A DNA stretch of 64,000 nt, taken from the NCBI RefSeq assembly GCF_900106995.1, contig NZ_FNOK01000005.1:62001-126000 (forward strand). Reading direction: 5' to 3'. The stretch is from Saccharopolyspora shandongensis (GTDB taxonomy: Bacteria; Actinomycetota; Actinomycetes; Mycobacteriales; Pseudonocardiaceae). Positions within the stretch are counted from its first letter, which is position 1. Each line of letters begins with the position of its first letter. The translations under genes and the position numbers were made by a program. Below, piece after piece: positions 54,519 through 62,250 of the stretch. Below the pieces are notes generated by a model. That model saw only the letters and a list, made by a program, of their open reading frames with translations, did no database searches and was not told the DNA's origin.

Positions 54519-54807
54519 GTCAGACACCCCTTAACTTTGCTTGACGGTTACAGCGATGAGAGCCGCAAGCGCACCACGGCCGCATCAGCCTCGCGTGAGC
54601 GCTCACTGTCCACCGCCGTGACCGGCGGTCTCAGCCCGGAGAACCCGGTTGCCCGGGGTCATCGCCACCCTGGGACCGGATCAGTGTAGCCCACCCGATG
54701 GCGGCGCTCCCGGCGGTGGGGGCGAGTGCCGATGCGTGCCGAACCCGGCGCGGACAGCGACTAGTCTCGGACAATCCGATCGTAGGTGGCTGCGTGGGAG
54801 GTCGCGG
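54519..54807. promoter_or_regulatory. Divergent region rpmB / DhaL-type gene
   Basis: 289 bp. A likely -10 TAGTCT for the DhaL-type gene lies at 54762-54767. ACCGCCG/CGGCGGT repeats near 54614 may be a hairpin. Nothing else recognised. Confidence 0.4.
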
Positions 54808-56358
54808 GTGTTGCGGACGCTGACTGCGGCGGCTGCCCGCCGGTGGGCCGACCTGGCGCTGGCCGGGCTGGCGGCAGAGCGCGAGGCGATCGACCGGATC
54901 AACGTCTACCCGGTCGCCGACGGCGACACCGGTACCAACCTGCTGCACACGATGCGCGCGGCGGTGGAAGCGCTCGACGCGGTCGAGCCGGACACGCTCG
55001 GCGGCGTGCTCGCCGCGTTGTCGAAGGGCGCGCTCGGCGGCGCGTGCGGCAACTCCGGCGTGCTGCTCTCGCAGGCCCTGCGCGGTATCGCCGAGTCACT
55101 GCGCGACGTCGCCGAAGCCGACGGCCGGGCCTTGGGTGCGGCGTTGGCCCGTGCGGACGAACTGGCCAGGCAGGCCGTCGCCGAGCCCGCCGAGGGCACG
55201 GTGCTGTCGGTGTTGCGCGCTGCGGCGCTCGCGGCCGGTTCCGGCGAGCTCGACGCGGTCGTGCACCGCGCGACCCGGGCCGCCGTCGACGCGTTGGCCG
55301 CCACTCCGGGCCAGCTCTCGGTGCTCTTCGACGCAGGTGTCGTCGATGCCGGCGGGCGGGGCCTGGTGATCATGCTCGACGCGTTGCACGCGGTGGTGCG
55401 CGATGGCGAGCGGCTCGCGCCCGAGGCGCCCGTGCCGGGCGACTCGGGAGTGCTGGAGCACGAGTCGCAGCACGAGTACGAGGTCATGTACCTGCTGGCC
55501 GACACCGATCAGGGCCGGGTCGCGGCGCTGCGCGATGCGTTGTGCGCGCTCGGCGACTGCGTGTCGGTGGTCGGTGACGGTGCGGATTCCTGGGCCGTGC
55601 ACGTGCACTGCGACGACATCGGGGCGGCGATCGAGTCGGGCATCGGGACCGGGCGCGTGCACAAGATCAAGGTCACCCGGTTCGCCGACCAGCAGGCCGC
55701 GTTCGCGCGGGACGTCGCCGTGCTCGCCTGCGTCACCGACGACGTCCTGGGCGAGCTGTTCGCCGCCGAGGGCGCGGATGTGCTGGTCGGCGGCGCGGAG
55801 TTGACCGAGGAGCGGCTCCGCGAGGCGTTCGTCGCGACCGGCGCCGCGCACGTCGTCGTGCTGCCCAACGGCGCGGCCACGGCCGCCGCGGTGGAGCGGG
55901 TCGGCGCGATCGGCGAGGGGCAGGACGTGGTCGTGGTGCCGATGGCGTCGCCGGTGCAGGGGCTGGCCGCGCTCGCGGTGCACGATCCGACCCGGCGCCG
56001 GGCCGCCGACCAGGTGGCGATGGCCGAGGCGGCGGCCGCGACGCGGCGCGGCGAGCTGCGCATCGCCGATGCCGAGGCGCTGACCTGGGTCGGCCGCTGC
56101 CTGCCTGGCGACGTGCTCGGGCTGATCGACGGCGAGGTCGTGCTCATCGGCGACGACGTGCCCGCCGCCGCCCGCGAGCTCGCCACCAGGATGCTCGCCA
56201 CCGGTGGCGAGCTGCTCACGGCGCTGGTCCGGGCCGATGCGCCGGCGGGCCTGCCGGAGGCGCTGGCCGGACACCTCCGCCACGCCCATCCCGAGGTCGA
56301 GTTCGCCCACTACCCGGGCGGGAACCTCGACGCCCTGCTCCTCATCGGCGTCGAGTAG
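54808..56358 (+). CDS. DhaL-domain kinase (FakA/YloV-like, Rv2974c-like)
   Basis: 516 residues. The N-terminal DhaL nucleotide domain has NVYPVADGDTGTNLLHTMRA with its Asp cluster at about 33-40 and GGACGNSGVLLSQALRGIAE. The middle domain and the C-terminal DegV-linked domain follow (CLPGDVLGLIDGEVVLIGDD). In Firmicutes FakA phosphorylates fatty acids bound to FakB; here no fakB gene is in the window, so the substrate is inferred. GTG 54808 has GGGAGG 6 nt upstream. recG follows in M. tuberculosis but is separated here by a four-gene cassette. Confidence 0.9.
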   Translation: MLRTLTAAAARRWADLALAGLAAEREAIDRINVYPVADGDTGTNLLHTMRAAVEALDAVEPDTLGGVLAALSKGALGGACGNSGVLLSQALRGIAESLRDVAEADGRALGAALARADELARQAVAEPAEGTVLSVLRAAALAAGSGELDAVVHRATRAAVDALAATPGQLSVLFDAGVVDAGGRGLVIMLDALHAVVRDGERLAPEAPVPGDSGVLEHESQHEYEVMYLLADTDQGRVAALRDALCALGDCVSVVGDGADSWAVHVHCDDIGAAIESGIGTGRVHKIKVTRFADQQAAFARDVAVLACVTDDVLGELFAAEGADVLVGGAELTEERLREAFVATGAAHVVVLPNGAATAAAVERVGAIGEGQDVVVVPMASPVQGLAALAVHDPTRRRAADQVAMAEAAAATRRGELRIADAEALTWVGRCLPGDVLGLIDGEVVLIGDDVPAAARELATRMLATGGELLTALVRADAPAGLPEALAGHLRHAHPEVEFAHYPGGNLDALLLIGVE

Positions 56359-56419
56359 CACCTCTGCCGCGTTCGCCAGCACCAGCATCGCTCCGATGTG
56401 GTCGCATTTTGCCTGGTCA

Positions 56420-56469
56420 GACCCGTGTGTACTTCTTGCTGCTATGGCGACAAAAAGTACGCACGGGTC
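56420..56469 (+). terminator. Hairpin with conserved loop (family 2, copy 3)
   Basis: 15-bp stem GACCCGTGTGTACTT with one wobble; inner loop GCTGCTATGGCGAC is the complement of GTCGCCATAGCAGC, matching the other family 2 loops. 61 nt after the DhaL-type stop. Confidence 0.75.
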
Positions 56470-56516
56470 CTGGCCTGCGCGAACGGTGAGGCTGCTGGCA
56501 GATAAGAAGTGAATGG

Positions 56517-56533
56517 TGCTAGTGTCATTAGCA
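56517..56533. promoter_or_regulatory. Operator of the GntR cassette
   Basis: TGCTAGTGTCATTAGCA, near-perfect 17-bp palindrome overlapping the possible -10 TAGTGT, directly before ATG 56536. Autoregulation is likely. Confidence 0.6.
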
Positions 56534-56535
56534 TC

Positions 56536-56886
56536 ATGTTGCTTTCGTTGGATTTGCACGATCAGCGGCCGCTGCACGAGCAGGCCGCCGACGCCATCCG
56601 GCGCGCCATCACCGACGGCGAGGTCGAGCCGGGCGATCGGTTGCCGCCCGCTCGGGACCTGGCGGTCGCGCTGCAGATCAACCCCAACACCGTGCTGCGC
56701 GCGCTGCGCGAGCTGCGCGAAGAGGGGTTGCTGGAGTTCCGCCGCGGGCGCGGCGTCACGGTGCTGCGCCGCCCGGATGCGAAGGCGGCGCTGCAGCGGA
56801 AGCTCGGCGAGCTGCTGGCCGAGGCCGAGCGCCACGGCTATCGGCCGGACGACGTCATCGAGTGGATCAGGCAGGGGGAGAGATGA
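56536..56886 (+). CDS. GntR-family regulator, YtrA type
   Basis: 116 residues: winged helix only (LHEQAADAIRRAITDGEVEP, DLAVALQINPNTVLRALREL), with a short C-terminal helical tail as in YtrA. Such repressors sit at the head of membrane-protein operons and often respond to cell-envelope stress. ATG 56536 follows the palindrome. The stop overlaps an ATG for the next gene (ATGA). Confidence 0.9.
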   Translation: MLLSLDLHDQRPLHEQAADAIRRAITDGEVEPGDRLPPARDLAVALQINPNTVLRALRELREEGLLEFRRGRGVTVLRRPDAKAALQRKLGELLAEAERHGYRPDDVIEWIRQGER

Positions 56887-56936
56887 GGGATTCATCCAGG
56901 CCGGAGTCGGGCGGCCCATCGGACGCAGGAGGCGAA

Positions 56937-57887
56937 ATGACCTACCGCACCCGGTTCCTGGCCGTTTGGGGCCTCTGGGTCGTGGCCGTGACGGCGGTGC
57001 TCTTCTTCGGCATCCGGGCCTTCCGCGACCGGCTGCCCGATCCGATCGCGTCGCACTGGGGCTTCTCCGGCGCGCCGGACGACTCGACGCCGGTCGCGGT
57101 ATTCCTGATCTTCGTGTCGGTCGGCTGGCTGGTGCTCGGGTCGGCCGTCGCCGGGTACGCCGCGCGCGGCTGGCGGCGACGCCGCACCCGCGCCGCCGCG
57201 GGCGCCATCCTCACCGCCGGCGCGGTGTTCATGATCGGCCTGGCGGCGCTGACGGTGTGGTCGAACCTCGACGTCGCCGAGTGGCGGCAGGCGCGGTCGA
57301 TGAACTGGCAGATGATCCCGGTGCTGCTGATCGCAGCGCTCGCCGGCCGGCTCGGCTGGTTCGCCTACCACCGGGGGCCGGACGAGGCCGCGCAAGACGC
57401 AGCCGAGGGGCCGGAGCTGGCGCTGAAGCCGGGCCAGCGGGCGGTGTGGCTGGCGTCGGTGTCGAGCCGGGCGCTCAGCGCGGGCGGCTGGCTCTTGCTG
57501 CTGGTCGCGGCCGCGACCGCCGTCTTCCAGCCCTGGCCGATCGTGCTGGCCCCGCTGCTGGCGGGTGCGGCCTGCCTGGCCCTGTCCTCGGCGCGGGTGC
57601 AGATCGACGAGCGCGGGGTCCGGGTCGCGTTCGGGCCGCAGCGCTGGCCGGCCCGGCTGATCCCGCTGGCGAAGATCGACGGCGTGCGGGTCGAGACCCG
57701 GCGGCCGCTGGAGGTCGGCGGCTGGGGTTACCGGGTCCTGCCGAGCAGCACCGCGATCATGCTGCGCGGCGGCGAGTGCCTAGTCCTGCGGCTGACGTCC
57801 GGCCGCGACTTCTACATCAGCGTCGACCACGCCGAACGCGGCGCGGAACTGGTCAACGCGCTCATCACCGAACGCTCGGCGCTGTGA
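56937..57887 (+). CDS. DUF1648 membrane protein
   Basis: 316 residues. DUF1648 (RDRLPDPIASHWGFSGAPDD near 30-50) with at least five predicted transmembrane helices, then a soluble PH-like C-terminal region (RVQIDERGVRVAFGPQRWP). DUF1648 also forms the N-terminus of SdpI-type immunity proteins. ATG 56937 has AGGAGG 4 nt upstream; ATG 56883, overlapping the GntR stop, is an alternative. Function unknown. Confidence 0.82.
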   Translation: MTYRTRFLAVWGLWVVAVTAVLFFGIRAFRDRLPDPIASHWGFSGAPDDSTPVAVFLIFVSVGWLVLGSAVAGYAARGWRRRRTRAAAGAILTAGAVFMIGLAALTVWSNLDVAEWRQARSMNWQMIPVLLIAALAGRLGWFAYHRGPDEAAQDAAEGPELALKPGQRAVWLASVSSRALSAGGWLLLLVAAATAVFQPWPIVLAPLLAGAACLALSSARVQIDERGVRVAFGPQRWPARLIPLAKIDGVRVETRRPLEVGGWGYRVLPSSTAIMLRGGECLVLRLTSGRDFYISVDHAERGAELVNALITERSAL

Positions 57888-57898
57888 GGGGAAACATC

Positions 57899-58783
57899 GT
57901 GGGACGTCGTGATCTGTGGGTGTTCTTACTGGTGGCGCTGGGCGGCGCGTGGCTGGTGGCGCTGCCGCTGTGGCTCGCGGGCGGCCTCGGCAGCGGTTTC
58001 CCGTGGCTCGCCGGAGTCATGATGTTCACGCCGACGCTGGGCGTGCTCGCGGTGCGGCTGCTGGACCGCCGCGTGCCGGCCCGCGAATGGGCCCGCGCGA
58101 CCAGCTTGACCTTCGGGCCGGACAAAGGGCGCACGGTCGTGCTGCTGCTGGCCGCCTGGTTCGGCACGCCGCTGCTCAGCGCGGCGGCCGTCGCGCTGAG
58201 CGCGGCCATCGGAGTCCTCGCGGTGGACTTCGACTTCAGCCTGATGCGCGAGGCGATGGGCGGCGCCCCGCCGATCGGCGTCGGGACCGTCGTGCTGATC
58301 CAGCTGGTGTCGATGGTCCTGCTGGCGCCGCTGATCAACTCGGTGCCGGCCTTCGGCGAGGAGTGGGGCTGGCGGGGCTGGCTGCTGCCGCGGCTGCAGG
58401 GGTTCGGCACCTGGCCCGCGCTGCTGCTCTCCGGCCTGATCTGGGGTGTCTGGCACGCACCGCTGACGCTGCTCGGCTACAACTACCCGCAGCTCGGCCC
58501 CTGGTCTGCGCTCCTGTTCACCGGGTTCTGCGTGATCTACGGGGTGCTGATGGGCTGGCTGCGGCTGTACTCGGGCAGCGTCTGGCCCGCGGTGCTGTGC
58601 CACGGCTCGTTCAACGCGTCCGCCGGGCTGCCGATGATCCTGGGTTCCGCGGCCGAGCCGCCGAACGTGGTCGTCGCCGGGATCACCGGCCTGGTCGGCT
58701 GGGTGCCGATGGCCGCGCTGGCGCTGTTCGTGATGCGCCGGTGGCCCCTCGACCGGGCCCCGCAGCCGGTCGCGGCCGCCTGA
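57899..58783 (+). CDS. CPBP-family intramembrane metalloprotease
   Basis: 294 residues, about eight predicted helices. The family motifs are complete: EEWGWRGWLLPRL, GVWHAPLTLLGY and HGSFNASAGL. CPBP proteins are type II CAAX protease relatives; in bacteria many give immunity to peptides. GTG 57899 has GAGGGG upstream; GTG 57884 overlapping the previous stop is possible. Middle gene of the cassette. Confidence 0.87.
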   Translation: MGRRDLWVFLLVALGGAWLVALPLWLAGGLGSGFPWLAGVMMFTPTLGVLAVRLLDRRVPAREWARATSLTFGPDKGRTVVLLLAAWFGTPLLSAAAVALSAAIGVLAVDFDFSLMREAMGGAPPIGVGTVVLIQLVSMVLLAPLINSVPAFGEEWGWRGWLLPRLQGFGTWPALLLSGLIWGVWHAPLTLLGYNYPQLGPWSALLFTGFCVIYGVLMGWLRLYSGSVWPAVLCHGSFNASAGLPMILGSAAEPPNVVVAGITGLVGWVPMAALALFVMRRWPLDRAPQPVAAA

Positions 58784-58883
58784 CCAGCCCCGGCCCGGTC
58801 GGCGATGCCCGGCCGGGCCGACCGGTGGCGGCGACCTGGCGCTACTGTCGTTACTGGTCGTCGACTGTCCCGGGAGCGTCCAA

Positions 58884-59345
58884 GTGAGTGTCCGAAGCCG
58901 GTATCTGTGGTTCGTCGGTGGCTGGACCGTGCTCATCGCGCTGCTGATGATCGCCGTCCCGCTGCTGCTGCGCACCCGGTTGCCGGAGCCCATCGCGATC
59001 GAGTGGACGTCGTCGGGCGCGCCGAAGAGTTCCAGCTCGCTGCGCGACTTCCTGTTCGACAAGCTCGTCTGGTGGCTGGCGGTCGCCGCGGTGTGGAGCG
59101 TGTTCGGGGTCCGCGGGGTGCTGCGGCGGCGCGGCCTGGCCTGGGCCGGGGCGGCGCTGGGCGTATTCGGCTCGCTGATGCTCGGCACCGTCGTGCTGAC
59201 TACGCTCACCAACCTGAACGCCCCGGACTTCCGGGACACCGTCGACCTCCACGCGCAGGGCTGGCTGCTGCTGGGCGGTGCGCTCGCGGGCTGGCTCGGC
59301 TGGCGGCTGGGCAGCCAGAGCGCGCGGGTCGCCGCCACCGACTGA
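58884..59345 (+). CDS. Second DUF1648 membrane protein
   Basis: 153 residues, DUF1648 (LRTRLPEPIAIEWTSSGAPK near 30-50) with four predicted helices and no C-terminal PH-like region. It is a shorter relative of the gene at 56937. GTG 58884 follows GGGAG. It is 101 nt after the CPBP gene and closes the cassette. Confidence 0.8.
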   Translation: MSVRSRYLWFVGGWTVLIALLMIAVPLLLRTRLPEPIAIEWTSSGAPKSSSSLRDFLFDKLVWWLAVAAVWSVFGVRGVLRRRGLAWAGAALGVFGSLMLGTVVLTTLTNLNAPDFRDTVDLHAQGWLLLGGALAGWLGWRLGSQSARVAATD

Positions 59346-59429
59346 TCGACTCGTCGGTGCCGTCCGATAGCTTGCGGGTGCCTGCCCGGCGGGACGACCG
59401 GTGACGATGCGCACGGCGGAGGACATGCA

Positions 59430-61667
59430 GTGACCACATTGGACGCGAAGCTCGACCGGGTGCTCGGCGCCAAGACCGGCAAGGCGCTCGATTCGGCGCT
59501 GGGCCTCGCCACGGTGGGGGATCTGCTGCGCCACTACCCGCGCCGCTACGCCGAGCGCGGCGAGCTGACCGCGATCGCCGGGCTGGAGCTCGGCGAGCAC
59601 GCCACGGTGCTGGCGCAGGTCGAGCGGGTCAGCAAGCGCACCATGAAGTCCCGCCGCGGCACCATCGTCGAGGCCCGGATCACCGACGGCCACCGCTCGC
59701 TGAGCTGCACGTTCTTCAACCAGGCGTGGCGGGAGCGCGAGCTGCTGCCGGGGCGGCGCGGCATGTTCGCGGGCAAGGTCACCGCCTTCCGCGACCAGCT
59801 GCAGCTGGCGCACCCCGAGTACCAGCTCTTCGACGCGGACAAGACCGATCTCGGTTCGGCGGCCGAGGAATTCGCCGCCGCGGTGCTCCCGGTCTACCCG
59901 GCCGCGCAGGGCCTGCCGTCGTGGTCCATCGCGCAGTGCGTGAGCCAGGTGCTGGACGTCTGGGACGGCGCCGAAGACCCGCTGCCGGTGGAGCTGCGCG
60001 ACCGGATGGGGCTGGCCGATCTCGAGTCGGCGCTGCGCAAGATCCACCGCCCGCAGAACTTCGGCGACGTCCAGGCCGCGCAGGACCGGCTGAAGTGGGA
60101 CGAGGCGCTGGCGGTGCAGCTGGCGCTCGCACAGCTGCGCGGCGCGGCGAAGTCGCACCCGGCGCCGGTGTGCCGGATGCGCGACGACGGCGTCCTGGTG
60201 GCGTTCGACCAGCGGATGCCGTTCGAGCTGACCAAGGGGCAGCAGGAGATCGGCGAGCAGATCGCCGCCGACCTGACCACCGAGCACCCGATGAACCGCC
60301 TGGTGCAGGGCGAGGTCGGCAGCGGCAAGACGGTGGTGGCGCTGCGCGCGATGCTGCAGGTGGTGGACTCCGGCCGGCAGGCGGCGATGCTCGCGCCGAC
60401 CGAGGTGCTCGCCGCGCAGCACGCCCGCTCGCTGCGCGAACTGCTCGGCGACCTGGCGATGGCCGGCGAGCTCGGCGGCGCGGACAACGCCACCCGCGTG
60501 ACGCTGCTGACCGGCTCGCTGAACGCGGCGCAGCGCAAGAAGGCCTTGCTGGAGGCGGCTTCCGGCGAAGCCGGGATCGTCGTCGGCACGCACGCGCTGA
60601 TCCAGGACCGGGTGTCGTTCGCCGATCTCGGCCTGGTCGTGGTGGACGAGCAGCACCGCTTCGGCGTCGAACAGCGCGATGCGCTGCGGGCGCGCGGCGG
60701 AGACGACGTGTCGCCGCACGTGCTCGTCATGACCGCGACGCCGATCCCGCGCACGGTGGCGATGACGGTCTACGGCGACCTGGAAACCTCGGCGCTGCGG
60801 GAACTTCCGCGCGGCCGCTCGCCGATCAGCACGAGCGTCGTTCCGGTGGCGGAGAAACCGGCCTGGCTGGATCGCGCCTGGGCACGCATCCACGAGGAGG
60901 TCGCGGCCGGGCACCAGGTCTACGTGGTATGCCCGCGGATCGGCGACGACGAGGAGAACCCGGGCAAGGGCAAGAAGAAAGCGGCGAAGTCCGCTGTGGA
61001 CGACAGCGACGGCGGCGGCGAGGAGCCGCCGCCGGAGGACGGCGAGGAGCGGCGGCCGCCGCTGGCGGTGCTCGACGTCGCGGAGCAGCTCGCGGCCGGG
61101 CCGCTGGCGGGCCTGCGGCTGGGCATCCTGCACGGCAGGCTGGCCGCCGACGACAAGGACGCGGTGATGCGCGCCTTCGCCGCGGGCGAGCTCGACGTGC
61201 TGGTCGCCACCACCGTCATCGAGGTCGGCGTCAACGTCCCGAACGCGACCGTCATGGTGATCATGGACGCCGACCGGTTCGGCGTCAGCCAGCTGCACCA
61301 GCTGCGCGGCCGCGTCGGCCGGGGCAGCGCGCCGGGCCTGTGCCTGCTGGTCAGCGAGGCGATGGCGGGTACCACGACGCGGGACCGGCTGGACGCGGTC
61401 GCCTCCACCACGGACGGCTTCGAGCTGGCCCGCCTCGACCTGGAACTGCGTCGCGAGGGCGACATCCTCGGCGCGGCGCAGTCCGGGCGGAAGTCGGGGC
61501 TGAAGATGCTGTCGCTGCTGCGCGACGAGGACGTGATCGCCCAGGCCCGCGAGGAGGCGGACCGGGTGGTCGGCGAGGACCCGCAGCTCCGGAACCACCC
61601 GGGCCTGGCCCGGATGGTCGCGGAGGTCGTCGACGCCGAACGCGCGGAGTACCTGGAGAAGAGCTGA
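59430..61667 (+). CDS. recG: ATP-dependent DNA helicase RecG
   Basis: 745 residues. It reverses stalled forks and processes branched DNA. N-terminal wedge/OB domain (ISGRY-like ARITDGHRSLSCTFFNQAW), Walker A GEVGSGKT near 293-300, DEQH box (VVDEQHRFGVEQRD) near 406, helicase C motifs TTVIEVGVNVPNATVMV and HQLRGRVGRG. A charged insert near 510-545 (GKGKKKAAKSAVDD, then a Gly/Glu-rich stretch) is not in most RecG proteins. GTG 59430. Confidence 0.95.
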   Translation: MTTLDAKLDRVLGAKTGKALDSALGLATVGDLLRHYPRRYAERGELTAIAGLELGEHATVLAQVERVSKRTMKSRRGTIVEARITDGHRSLSCTFFNQAWRERELLPGRRGMFAGKVTAFRDQLQLAHPEYQLFDADKTDLGSAAEEFAAAVLPVYPAAQGLPSWSIAQCVSQVLDVWDGAEDPLPVELRDRMGLADLESALRKIHRPQNFGDVQAAQDRLKWDEALAVQLALAQLRGAAKSHPAPVCRMRDDGVLVAFDQRMPFELTKGQQEIGEQIAADLTTEHPMNRLVQGEVGSGKTVVALRAMLQVVDSGRQAAMLAPTEVLAAQHARSLRELLGDLAMAGELGGADNATRVTLLTGSLNAAQRKKALLEAASGEAGIVVGTHALIQDRVSFADLGLVVVDEQHRFGVEQRDALRARGGDDVSPHVLVMTATPIPRTVAMTVYGDLETSALRELPRGRSPISTSVVPVAEKPAWLDRAWARIHEEVAAGHQVYVVCPRIGDDEENPGKGKKKAAKSAVDDSDGGGEEPPPEDGEERRPPLAVLDVAEQLAAGPLAGLRLGILHGRLAADDKDAVMRAFAAGELDVLVATTVIEVGVNVPNATVMVIMDADRFGVSQLHQLRGRVGRGSAPGLCLLVSEAMAGTTTRDRLDAVASTTDGFELARLDLELRREGDILGAAQSGRKSGLKMLSLLRDEDVIAQAREEADRVVGEDPQLRNHPGLARMVAEVVDAERAEYLEKS

Positions 61668-61714
61668 GCGAACGGCCCGTTCGCCTCGGTCGGTGAGGTG
61701 AACGGGCCGTTCGC
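61668..61714 (+). terminator. Terminator after recG
   Basis: Perfect 15-bp stem GCGAACGGCCCGTTC with an inner CCTC/GAGG pair, directly after the stop. Confidence 0.8.
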
Positions 61715-61778
61715 TTCGGGGGAGCGATGCGGGCCGTGCCGGTGTCAGCGCCCAGGGATAGGTGCGGGGCTTAGGGCG

Positions 61779-61982
61779 TCAGGTGGCCGGTAGTTCTCGG
61801 TGGTCGGTGGAGAGGAACGAGGCCACCGGGCGCAGCCCTGCCCGGGAGTTCGGCCGGACCCGCAGGTCCCGCAGGGCGGCGGCCTCGGCGTGGACGTCGG
61901 CGGCCCCGGTGTCGAGGGCGTGAGGGCGCGGTGGCATCGGTGGCTCCCCGGTGCGGCGTCGCGGTCGGGTTTTCAGCGCCAT
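61779..61982 (-). CDS. Doubtful small ORF
   Basis: 67 codons ending RPVASFLSTDHRELPAT. No RBS, no recognisable domain. It may be chance in GC-rich DNA. Listed because the 580-bp gap holds no better gene. Confidence 0.2.
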   Translation of the reverse strand: MALKTRPRRRTGEPPMPPRPHALDTGAADVHAEAAALRDLRVRPNSRAGLRPVASFLSTDHRELPAT

Positions 61983-62250
61983 CCACGGTCTTGTGGTCTT
62001 CTGGGGCCGTCGGCCGCCGATCGGGCGGCAGTCCGGAGCGGGCGCCACGCCTGAGCGCCAGTAAGAGATCGAAAATTCGGCATAAGAAAAATTAGCGCTG
62101 ATTTCTTTTGGTCCAGACCTTGTCTCGTTCCGGCATTTGGGCAGGTCATAAAGGTAACGAGGTGTCCATCACCTGAGAGGTTCTCCCGGTTAAGGGAATT
62201 TTCGCGGTACGGTGCTCACACCGACCGACACCTGCCCAGGAGGAGCCGGC
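61983..62250 (+). promoter_or_regulatory. Upstream region of pyc
   Basis: Clearly AT-richer at 62060-62200 (GAAAATTCGGCATAAGAAAA). TACGGT near 62208-62213 could be a -10. AGGTG-N5-CACCT near 62159 is an inverted repeat. AGGAGGAG is the RBS. Confidence 0.5.
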
